Source of the DNA: Melieria omissa
Taxonomy: Eukaryota; Arthropoda; Insecta; Diptera; Ulidiidae
Direction of reading: 5' to 3'
NCBI GenBank assembly: GCA_963971225.1
Contig: OZ020267.1
Location: 2,108,001 to 2,172,000, forward strand
Length of the DNA stretch: 64,000 bases
Below, in pieces: positions 36,066-46,655 of this stretch. How positions within the stretch are numbered: position 1 is the stretch's first letter; the number at the start of each line of letters is the position of its first letter. Below the pieces are notes generated by a model. It saw only the letters and a list, made by a program, of their open reading frames with translations. It was not told the origin of the DNA and searched no databases. Both the position numbers and the translations under genes were made by a program.

Positions 36066-36680
36066 CAGGGCTATTCTGGCAAAGACTGTTGAAACACTTT
36101 CAAAAGATTATTGAAAGACAGTTTGAAAGACTGAATGAAAGATTTTAGCTATTCCAACGAAAAAATCTTTCGGAAAAAGCTCTAAAATTCAACACTCGAG
36201 TTGAAATGCTGTTTTCGGCGAACAGCATTGCCAGCCAACTCTTTTTCTGTGAAATTTGAAGCAATTTTGCAATGATGAAAGAAAATTAGTTTTCCAATTT
36301 TCGTTATGATTTTCTTTTTAATTACAGATGTGTTTATCAGGATTATTTTGCAGTTACGTATTTCTTTTTAGAAAAGACAAGAACTGGTGTAAAAATATGA
36401 ATTCAAATTAATTGTTTTATTTTTTATGTGATGTTAATGATGTTGTCAGATTTAACCTTAAGGCAATGAACAGCACATGAAGACAAACACTTTCGGCCAA
36501 TTTATATTATGTACTTTTGCTGTTAATTGGTGTATTTTTACGTTTTCTTTCATCCTTCATAAAAATCTCACATTTGTAAACCAAGTGCTCTGTTCGATGC
36601 TGGCAATACTGTTGGCAAACGAACCGTCCGTACTTCGAAAGATTGAGGTGAGTTGAAAGATAGTTGCCAGAATAGCCCTG
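36066..36680. mobile_element. PIF/Harbinger-type MITE, 615 bp, nested
   Basis: The ends CAGGGCTATTCTGGCAA and TTGCCAGAATAGCCCTG are perfect inverted copies. TTA is duplicated at 36,063-36,065 and 36,681-36,683. It shares its terminal motif with the element at 53,742-54,295. No coding capacity is seen. Inserted inside the 4-kb transposon, it is younger than it. Confidence 0.8.
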
Positions 36681-37278
36681 TTAGTTTAAGATACAGATGA
36701 TGAATAATTTGATTTTTTTTCAAAATCATATTGAAATTTTGAAGGTACATAAACTAAGTTATTGAAATATTAATTTTCAATTTATTTTAATATTCATAAT
36801 TTCTTGTATTACAAATATTTCAATTGAAGTTGTTTTTTTAATGTTTCAATATGTTTATTATAATAAATAAAACAATGAAGTATTTAATAACTCCTTATGA
36901 CTTTTCTGCATTATCGCTTATCTTATTGGGGTGATCATTTCTGAAAATGCAATAACAACTTAAGTCAGCATAAGTTCAGAAACTCACACATTTTGAAAAG
37001 CAACGAAAGCTTAAGTCGATATAAGTGCAATAAATGTGAGCTAGTCAATGTGCAATAATCGCCATTATCCGTTTTTTCTAAAATCCTCTCTAAATAAAAA
37101 GTATTTCCATAAATATTTAGTACATTCTAATCAATCATATAATAACCTGTTATGATTGGTAAATCTGATTTCCGTATGTGTTACTACTTTTATCAAATAT
37201 GCGCTTAAAACTTTAAAGCGAGATTGCTCGAAACAGCAATTTTCGACTTAGGCGGTTATTGCTTTTGACCACAGATTT

Positions 37279-38165
37279 AAAAAATAAATGCCATAAAATT
37301 ATGTCGGTGTTGAACTTCGCTAGAAATACCCACACTCTCATCCATCACTTTCACATCGATGCGCAGCACTAAGGATCTCTAACTGAACTGAATTCAGACT
37401 CTGAATGTAACTCAAGCAGGAAAAACAAGAAGATTAGAAAAGTGAATAAGAAAGACTCACTGTAATACATGTAATACATAGTCAATCGAGCTTAAGGCCG
37501 CTCACTCATTGAGCTCCTTACGAAGCCTAGTAGGATGTGAATAGTCCTATCGGCTAGATTTCCCAGAATGCCGAAGAAGATGTTACCCAGGTGATTGTTC
37601 CTTCTCCAGATAATACAGGACAAGTCCATAGAAGGTGAAGTGCATTTTCTTCCACTTCCTAGTTCATACAGCTTGCGTGGATGTTAATTACACAGTGATC
37701 TGTCACGACGCCAGTCTTGTAGCTCTCATCTGGTCTTTTCTAAGTAAGGAAAGTTCTTACGAAAGACGGAAATTTAAGGTTGGATTCAATAATTGTCTTG
37801 TTAGATAAAAGTTTCAAAAGACATGGGACTTTATAGTATCAAATTGTTTGGTTCGAATGAGTTCAGAGACCTTCTCCTACCTTGAAAAGTAGACTTGAGA
37901 GCATTGAAACATAAATCTATGTTCTGCAGCTGTTGTTCTTTTCTTTTCTTCTAACGTTCCTTATAGAAAGGAGATGATCTACAGTTAACCGAAATGTTCC
38001 TATGTCCGGAAACCAAGTAAAGGTGAAGTTTAAATATGATGCTTGGTTGTCTTGCTGAGGATTTTTCGCAGCTCCGTACAGTCTTTGACATTATTAAATT
38101 GCATCCAGAGCCCTAAGAGTGGATTGATTCAATAGTATCAGAATATCTTCTGCCGATACCCCGCT
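37279..38165. other. Unassigned, repeat-like stretch
   Basis: AT- and GC-mixed sequence without an ORF of note. Its texture (GAAGCCTAGTAGGATGTGAA, TTCTCCAGATAATACAGGAC) is suggestive of decayed retroelement sequence on the - strand, but I cannot demonstrate a conserved protein. Confidence 0.3.
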
Positions 38166-38562
38166 GGCCGGCTTCGATAGTCCAGCGGTTAGCGCGCTGG
38201 CTTCTCATACCGTGGCCCCAGGTTCGATTCCTGGCTTGGGATGGTAAACCGCTTATTTACTTCTATCGCTATCCACATGAAGCAGATGAGAATTACAAGA
38301 ATCGCACAAGTGTGCTCTTGGCAGGCAATGGCAAAAACCTTCAAGTGTGAAAGAAAAACTGCTAATCGCCGTTCGGATTCGGCGTTAAATTGTAGGTCCC
38401 CTCCCTCCCTTTCCCCATCCGTTTGAAATGTGTGTTGTATCACATGTTGGAAACACAGTGTTGCATAGACATTTCAAACGGGTGGAATTTGTGGTATCAC
38501 AACGGGCCAGTAGGCCTAACTGTTCTCATACAGAGGCAGCCACTACAACCAACCAACCAACC
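38166..38562 (+). mobile_element. tRNA-derived SINE, near full length
   Basis: The head contains a Pol III A box (TAGTCCAGCGG, 38,178-38,188) and a perfect B box (GGTTCGATTCC, 38,221-38,231). The cloverleaf does not close: the acceptor and anticodon arms fail to pair, so it is not a tRNA gene. The body (about 38,240-38,545) contains a hairpin, CCATCCGTTTGAAATGT...ACATTTCAAACGGGTGG. The tail is (AACC)n at 38,548-38,562. Related pieces occur at 3.7, 4.0, 12.3 and 60.9 kb. About 16 bp after the tail a mariner copy is inserted. Confidence 0.8.
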
Positions 38563-38578
38563 AATCTCGCTGACTGTA

Positions 38579-39329
38579 TCGGGTGTACAACTTTGCTTCC
38601 GCCGTTTTCCGATAGGTGGCTGTACCGGCTGAGGCTGGTTGAAATACATAGATGGTAATGCCTTTAAAGTGAGTGTGGACAGTGCCTAACGAATTGTCAT
38701 CGCCATTTCAGTGACAGTTGTTCTTGTTTTCGTATTATTCACGCTCGAAAATGTCCGTTTATGTGCCCAATTCTCGCCATTTGCGAGAAGTTTTACTTTT
38801 CTGTTACAATTCGAAAAAAAATGCAGCTGAAGCGCATCGAATGCTCTCAGAAACTTACGGTGATGCTGCTCTAAGTGAAAGAATGTGTCGGGAGTGGTTT
38901 CAACGTTTTAAAAATGGTGATTTCGATGTCGATGACATGACAAAGTCATCCTCCAACACGACAATGCTCGGCCTGACGTCGCAAAAGTGGTCAAAATGTA
39001 CCTGGAAACGCTGAAATGGGAAGTCTTACCCCACCCGCCGTATTCCCCAGATGTCGCCCCTTCTGACTTCCACCTATTCCGTTCGATGGCACACGGCCTG
39101 GCAGATCAACATTTTCAATCCTTCGAAGAATTGGAAAAATGGATTGCTTCATGGATAGCGTCAAAAGAGGACTCCTTTTTTCGAGCCGGGATCCGAAAAT
39201 TGCCGGAAAGATGGGAGAAAGTTGTCGCTAGCGACGGACAATACTTTGAATAATACATCTGTAAGCACTTTTTCGCAAAAAGCTTTTAATTTTGGAAAAA
39301 AAACGGCGGAAGCAAAGTTGTACACCTGA
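38579..39329 (+). mobile_element. Internally deleted Mos1-like mariner, copy 1 (751 bp)
   Basis: Terminal inverted repeats read TC(G/A)GGTGTACAACTTTGCTT and continue through CCGCCGTTTT, with TA duplicated at 38,577-38,578 and 39,330-39,331. ATG 38,751 opens the N-terminal DNA-binding region (SVYVPNSRHLREVLLFCYNS, CREWFQRFKNGDFDVDD). A deletion then joins this, out of frame, to the catalytic end. In the next frame LQHDNARPH is followed by YSPDVAPSD, with 34 residues between the two Asp, as in mariner D34D transposases, ending DGQYFE with TAA at 39,251. The first catalytic Asp and more than 100 residues are missing. A full element is about 1.3 kb and 345 residues. It is non-autonomous and could only move with transposase supplied in trans. 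Confidence 0.92.
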
Positions 39330-39331
39330 TA

Positions 39332-42300
39332 AGATCATTAGAGAAGCTCTGCGCAGGTTGCTGTGACCTCGGCCTGGAAGACCCTTCAGTGATTTGGCAG
39401 ATTAGAATGATTCGATTTGGATTTTTTTGATTCAATTCATGAAGAAATTATTTGTGTTTCGAATTTTTTGAATTTTCATACCTAGAAATTTGTATAATGA
39501 GTGATGAAATTGTCACACTTTATTTTTAGCTACAAGCCAGTGGTTAGATCAGGAAGATATTAGGCTGTGAATTGGAAGAGGAGATTCCTTAGATCAACCA
39601 GGGTATCCTGGCTTGCGCCATCTAGACGCTTATTACGGCTTTTATACGCTTTGTTTCTTTTGAAAAATACCCAATGGATCGTTTTCTTCATTCTGTCTTC
39701 GTTTTTGAGCTGAATATTTCTTAGAAATCTATATTTATATATTGTTTTGTTTATTTCATTTACCGCACTGAACCGTTTCGAAGTACTAAATACGAGCTGA
39801 CAACTGCATGACCGAACAAATTCGTATGCCAATTTGTTTTCTCAACTACGTATTTGCATTAAATTTAATTAATTGCAAAAAGTTCGGAGCTTTTGAATTG
39901 CTTCATTGTAGTTGCATAAATTTCTTAGAGCTTACGACAAGACTTGTACAGGATTTCAAGCTATTTTAAGATATTTTATTTTTGCAGTCATATTATTAAA
40001 AGTTCCGTCTACCTGAATGAAATCGAACAATGAAAATTTCCAAAATTATTCCACAGTTTATTTTTGTTTCATACGCAGCACAGAAATGTGCCAAATCTTT
40101 TTTAAATGCTTTAAGTACATTTGCCCAAAACAATGCGCAAAGCATCTTCGGCGAAAGAGAAAACGAAAATATAATTTTCCCATACCATGTTTTGAGGTCG
40201 TGTGATATTAATAATTACCATATCGAGACTGACGTCTCTTCGATAAAATGTACTCCAACAATAAATATTATACACTCTAAAGATGCGTCAAGTTTTAGAA
40301 TAATTTAAAACTTAAAACAAAAAAAAAAATTTTAAGTAAAGTAACAGATTATAAAAAGCATTTTTTGAATTCAAATGGGTGTGTTTGTACTTTTAGGAAT
40401 AAAACTAATTAATTTCTTATATTAGTGTCGCCCATATTTTGAAATAAATAATAAATAAATAAATAATTCAATGTGGAAAGCATCTCATTGATATTTTAAA
40501 GCCTCGTTTTTTTTCATCATCTGAAATCGAAGCATTTGAAAATATTTTTTTGTAGTGTAAACCGAAATAAAATGCTACATAAATAAAGTGAAATGAAAAG
40601 CAACTTACAGCCAAACCAGCAAACAAAATGATAAAAAACGCCCCAGAGATATTTTGCATACATGCCACTCCATTCCCACATGCACATACAATCCCACATA
40701 AATGTGTACATATGTATATTAAGAACGCATGGACGTGTGACTGTGGGTTGCGCATTAAAGTTACGTATACGTACCCACGTCCAATGCGAGCAACAAACCA
40801 ACTTATGGCCGACAGATTGTTGCGGCAGCACGAACAAATTAAGAAATATCTACTTGTGTGTGTGTGTGTGTGGGTTTTATATGAAAATTATTTGCAAAGA
40901 TGCAGCTGCCGGTTGTTTTGAATTTTCTTTTGGCACTCACGGTGGCCCGGCACTTCACTTTCGTTGAAAACTGCGCCGCCTTGTTGGCATTGGTATTCCA
41001 GTTGCTGTTTTTGTTTTTGTTGCTGTATTGTGCTGGGTAAAAGGTGAGCTCTGAGCGTGTGCGCCACAAATTTGCTCAGCTTTAAGATTCACTTTTGTGA
41101 CCGAGTTGAACTGTGCATCGTTTTCTTGCAGTTTTCTTTTGATGGAATTTAAATTTAGTTAGAGACGACTTTGCTGAAAATTGCTCGCGGCCTTAAGCTT
41201 TTCTCCGAACCATAGAGCAAAGTGGCAAAATGTTACTTTGATTGTTGTTGTTACATTTTTAATTTTGCTCCAAATCATCGCATCGGATTATAATTGAATT
41301 GTCATTTCAACTCCCTTTGTTATGCATTCATTTGTGCATCGTTTATGCAATTAAAATTAGTGAAATGCGAAAAAGTGCACTTTTACGAAAATCGCCCAAA
41401 CAGCCGCCGTCACGCTTTATGGGCGTTTGCAGCGTAACGACTGGCAAATACGATTCAATTACGTCTAATTGTTTTGTTTGTGTATCTGTTTGTACTTAGG
41501 TCGTGTGTCCATGTGTGTGTGTGTATGTTTGTTTGTTTGTTGTTGTTGTGATTAAATGATAAATGCATTGGGCGCGCGAGTGTGCGTTGCGGATGAAATG
41601 CGCCGCTGGCAGTAATTAATTCTAATTACATTTTAAAACAACAACAACAACAATAATCAAATGCTAAATGCCGTGTTGCTGTTTAGCTCGAAACGGCGTA
41701 AGTGGCAATCATAAAGCACAAACCGCCACATTTGTGGTGACAGCAGGGGGGGACAGTGTGTGAAAATTGTTTGGGTTTGGTTTGCTTTGCGTTGCGGCAT
41801 TCGAGGTAACTCATACGCAGCGTTGGACAGAGACAAGATTTAGCGTTGATGCGGTAAAAGTTAAATACTTGAAGGAACTAAGCGATGAAGCGATTATGAA
41901 GCAGTTTGTGGTTGGACCAGAGTCTGTGGTTGCGTTTGATAGTTTTTTCTTATATAATTAAATGTTACTCATACGACCTGTAGTACAGTTTAAGTTTTGT
42001 GCTTTGTTTGTTAATTAATTTTATTTAATTACTCTTGAGCCAATTAAGTTCAAAAGTGATTTGGTTCAAAACTAAGAACAATGTGCATTGTCTAAAGATA
42101 TATGAACAATTTTTACTACAGATTCTTTCGTTTTTGTTACAAAACCTACAAAAATATTTTCTTTTTAGGCAGAGCATAAGAAATATAGAAACGAAATAAA
42201 TTTATTAGATGTGTTTACCATAAAAAATTAATTCTTGTCTCACTTTTAGAAACCTAGTAGAATATTTCAAGTGTAAAAGTGGGCATCGCGGACGCCACTG

Positions 42301-44817
42301 GCTGCCAGGCCTGGGAAATGTGAAACTTAATTGCAACAAAACCCACAAATTATTATCCAAACAGACACACACACACTCGAATAGCTGTGCGTTGTTGCTG
42401 CAGCATAGGCAGAAGCAGGCAAATAGTGCAGTCGAGTAAACACCTCGAGCGAGAATTTACCGTTTAAATGCGAACCGCCGCAGTGCACAGCGCAAATTTG
42501 GGCAATGTGCTCGCTGCGCCCCCAAGTATGCAATCAAAGCGCACTGTTGCTACCCATAGCGTCACAGCTGCGGGGTGAGTGTGCCTGACGTTGGCTGAGA
42601 GCAAAACTGCTCGGCAGGCACTCTTAGAGTTGGCCCAAACGGTTCTCAAGTAGGCGGGGCAGCTCGAAGGCAACGCAAGAAGGTGGTTTGTGTGCAAATT
42701 TCGCACAGCACGAATCGACCAGAAACCATAACAAGCAGCAGATCAAAGCAAGCCAGGTGAGGTGAGGAGAGCGGAGCGTGTTGGGAGCAGTGAAAAATTG
42801 GCATAGGCCGAACATCCATGAAGCTTGCATGTTTACTTGTGTCCTGCTCGAATTTTTCGTACTCGACACAATGAAATCCCCATCGGCTGCAGCGTTGCGG
42901 CGACACCCAAAACTACAACAATAATAAATACTGAAATCTCAACAAAACACAACAACAAAAAGCACTAGCACATCGAAACTATTAGGCAAAGTTTTACTAA
43001 CAAAATTAATTATGCGCATTAAGCCGAGCAAAAGCACTTTAAGCGCTCTGGGGCGGCGTTGTAGATTTGTTGTTGTTTTGTTTCGTTTCCTGCCGCCACC
43101 GCTGGCAGCTTTACGCTCAGCTGCTTGCGCGCTTGTGGAGCCGTTTACATAACACAGTTACAACAAAACAGGTACAAGGATATGTGCATGTGCGAGTTAT
43201 GTGTGTGTGTGTGTGGGTAAGTTTTATTGTTGTTAAATGTTTTGGTAAGTGGTAGAAAGTGCTGCAGCAGCAGCAGCCGAATGTGTGCTGTGTTTTGGTT
43301 GCAGTTCTGACTTTGTTTATTAAAGAGCAACAACAACACAAACAGCAACTAAACAGCACAAACAACGAAAAAGCAGAGAAAAACTGGGCCAATTTTCAAA
43401 TGTTCAGTGCGTATGTGTGTGTGTGTGTGTGTGAGTTGCACCCACCACTCTGTCGCTTGCTGCGTGAGTCTGATTGTATGTGTGTTGTTGTTGTTGATGT
43501 GGCTCTTGTTGCTGTTCTTAGTGCAAATCTGCCTACGTAAGCCGACTGGCGCCATGAATGCGTGCACCAAAATGCCAATTTGCGCATTGCTCCAGGTGCA
43601 CAACTACACCCAAGCCACCCTAAACACTTGAAAAAAACCCACACACACGCACACACCTACACATACATATATTTAAATTTATGAAAAGCATGCAAACGTG
43701 GTGCGCTCGCAAGTTCGAAATAAAATTAATTGCTTGTTGTGCATGTATACGCTTCTGCTTCTTCTTCTTCTTCGTGATCATCTTGTTAGTCTCGTAATGC
43801 CATCAAGTAGCTGAAAAACTGTAGATTGTAGCACTAAATTGTGCAAAAATTTTCTCCGGAGTTTCCAATTCGAATTTTCATATCGAAATCTGCAGCTAAA
43901 TACTTTGCAATCGATTTGGGTTCGGTGCGGTTGCTTCGTGCTGCCTCAATGTCCCAAGCTGGCGGTCAGGTGACCGCTCTGCGCCCTCAAAATGCATGAC
44001 TCCAAAAAATGGCCCAACGCAAGTTTCGAAACTTAGCAGCAGCAGCCGCACAAATTAACTGCAGGCTGCAGTGCATCAGCGAGCGCACGGTCAGGGGTGA
44101 AAGGACGAAAGGGGGGCAAGTATGAAATGTTCCATAATTTCCAAATGACACAAAATTTACTGCAATCTCGCTTGCCAAATCGTAAATCGTGCAGCAAGCA
44201 GTGAAGAACTAACCAACTTTGGCTGCGTTTGGTTGTTTTTTCTTTGTAGGAGAAACGTAGGGGAGAGTGGCGAGTGCGACGCATGTGAGCGGCAAGTGTT
44301 GCAGTTGCAGTGGAGCGCTTTTCCATGGCTGCCATCGCTGCCAGTGAAGTGGCGCACAAAGTTACGGCTGCTAATGTGTGAAAAAGTTTGCGCGCATAAA
44401 TCAGCAGGAATGCGTTTAGCCTACTTCAAGGCGCAAAAACAATTATTTCATTGGCTGCAATTGTTTTGTGCTTTGCGCAAATCTGTTGAACGGCACCAAA
44501 AGGGCAAAGAGGCAGCAATGCGATGCGCACACACGCACAAGATTGCAACTGCAGTGCTCGATGTTGTTCTTGTTGTTGTTGTTTTTGTTATTTGAACATT
44601 TTCATTGGCTAGTTTGGTTATTATTTTCTTCTTTTTGAGCATTGTAGTTGTATTTTTGTATTTTATTGTAGTTGCTATTGCTGTGTTTAGTGTTGTTATG
44701 CGAATGACAAAAAAAGGTATTTTCTTTTTTGTTGTTGTTGTTTTTGTGCGCAACGTTTTTGCATACAGAAATCGGACAGTAACTGCCAAAATACGAATAA
44801 AATGTGTGTTTTTGTTA

Positions 44818-44860
<43 letters not shown>

Positions 44861-45723
44861 GTGGCATGAGTGAAAAGTGCTATTCGTTGGTGTTGCCGGT
44901 TGCCACTTGATAAATGCGGCAAATTAACAGAATGGCTTATTGGCGCCAAAAATCTAGCAGCACAAAAATAAAATTCCACAAAAATAACAACAATAAAAAC
45001 GTAAAAAAATAGTAGAATAAATGGCAACACAGTGGCAACGTCAACACCAACAACAGACGGCAGAGTGTCGGCACTTGAGCCGACATGCAGGCGGGCGCGC
45101 TGGACGAGCGCCGTCAAGGCGGACGCGGGTCCAAGGGCGTTTGGCGGGAGATTTTTGACGCCGTTCCAAATTAGTCCAGAAAGTTTGTCGTCGTTCTGTT
45201 AATTGCCGAAAGGGGCGTGAAAGCATTTAAATTGCAACTAGCGCACAGCGTGGCGTGGCCCAGCAAATTGCAGCGAATCGTTTGTTTGTTTGTATGCGTG
45301 TGTGTGTGTGTGTGTGTGTGAGTGAGTGTTTCAAAATAAATTGGCCGCTTTACAATGAAATAAAAATTAAAAGCTCACAATACTAAAGTGTAAACATTTC
45401 AGCGTCAATGTGGCAATGCTGTATTGTTGTTGTCATTGTTGTTGATGCAACTCGAAGCAATTTGTAAAAGTGTTTCGAAATTGATATTCGCATCGTTTTT
45501 TACCGAAGATTGGCGCGTTGTGTATTGTGAGTAATTAAAAAATAGTCCAATTTATAAGCAAAAATGCTGGCAAATATTTTTTGGAAAAAAATCGCATGCA
45601 ATTTATTGGAGATTGCAGTTGTCAGCTTTTCATTGAAATGAAATGTGTTTGAATTATTTGAATTTTGAAAAAAAATATTGCATTAAATAAATACAAATTT
45701 CGTAAATTCTTTCAAATAGATTA
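39332..45723. other. Long non-coding stretch with simple repeats
   Basis: No gene is supported. Microsatellites include TG runs at 40,855-40,872, 41,513-41,524, 43,199-43,216, 43,413-43,433, 44,823-44,854 and 45,299-45,320. CAA/TTG runs occur at 41,639-41,652, 43,071 and 43,477-43,494. A 92-codon frame at 40,030-40,308 (starting MKISKIIPQFIF) has ordinary composition but no motif. GC-richer blocks lie at 42,270-42,900 and 45,030-45,260. Confidence 0.45.
44823..44854. repeat. (TG)n microsatellite
   Basis: Sixteen uninterrupted TG units. Confidence 0.95.
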
Positions 45724-46655
45724 ATTAAAAATTAAATTAAAATTAACTCAAATTAAAATTAAATTAAAATTAAATTAAAATTAAATTAAACTGAAATTAA
45801 AATTAAATTAAAATTAAATTAAAATTAAATTAAAATTAAATTAAAATTAAATTAAAATTAAATTAAAATTAAATTAAAATTAAAATAAAATTAAATTAAA
45901 ATTAAATTAAAATTAAATTAAAATTAAATTAAAATTAAATTAAAATTAAATTAAAATTAAATTAAAATTAAATTAAAATTAAATTAAAATTAAATTAAAA
46001 TTAAATTAAAATTAAATTAAAATTAAATTAAAATTAAATTAAAATTAAATTAAAATTAAATTAAAATTAAATTAAAATTAAATTAAAATTAAATTAAAAT
46101 TAAATTAAAATTAAATTAAAATTAAAATTAAATTAAAATTAAATTAAAATTAAATTAAAATTAAATTAAAATTAAATTAAAATTAAATTAAAATTAAATT
46201 AAAATTAAATTAAAATTAAATTAAAATTAAATTAAAATTAAATTAAAATTAAATTAAAATGAAATTAAAATTAAATTAAAATTAAATTAAAATTAAATTA
46301 AAATTAAATTAAAATTAAATTAAATTAAATTAAAATTAAATTAAAATTAAATTAAAATTAAATTAAAATTAAATTAAAATTAAATTAAAATTAAATTAAA
46401 ATTAAATTAAAATTAAATTAAAATTAAATTAAAATTAAATTAAAATTAAATTAAAATTAAATTAAAATTAAAATTAAATTAAAATTAAATTAAAATTAAA
46501 TTAAATTAAATTAAAATTAAAATTAAATTAAAATTAAATTAAAATTAAATTAAAATTAAATTAAAATTAAATTAAAATTAAATTAAAATTAAATTAAAAT
46601 ATAAAATTAAATTAGATTAAAATGAAATTAAAATATAAAATTAAATTAGATTTAA
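45724..46655. repeat. 11-bp AT minisatellite, about 930 bp
   Basis: Some 80 copies of AAATTAAATTA in perfect phase, with rare slips (a missing AAA at 46,320 and 46,500; an extra AAATT at 46,120, 46,470 and 46,520; single substitutions at 45,792, 45,891 and 46,261). The right end degenerates into ATAAAATTAAATTAGATT repeats. The strand composition is striking: no C except in the leading edge. Confidence 0.95.

Larger units (their letters stand above)
33226..37274 (+). mobile_element. 4.05-kb DNA transposon with 31-bp TIRs and subterminal repeats
   Basis: The left end CTGTGGTCAAAAGCAATAAC and the right end are inverted copies over 31 bp with one mismatch. ATTT flanks both ends (33,222-33,225 and 37,275-37,278). 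Inside both ends a motif of the form CGCTTAAGTCGA(C)TTAAG or AATCGCTTACATCGAGTTAA recurs about six times on the left (33,236-33,680) and three to four times on the right (36,950-37,260), in both orientations. The centre carries a broken transposase-like gene (33,895-35,640). A PIF/Harbinger-type MITE (36,066-36,680) is nested in the right part. The ends, a single gene and repeated subterminal sites together mark an autonomous-type element that has decayed. I cannot name the superfamily with certainty. Confidence 0.8.

Noticed and set aside
38170..38243. Possible second tRNA gene
   Set aside because: A and B boxes are present, but the acceptor and anticodon stems do not pair and SINE body follows directly.
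40030..40308. 92-codon open frame followed by an A-rich tract
   Set aside because: Composition is plausible but there is no promoter, motif or homologue I recognise.
45724..46655. CRISPR-like or satellite centromere array
   Set aside because: No spacers. The unit is 11 bp and the array is short, so it is a minisatellite.
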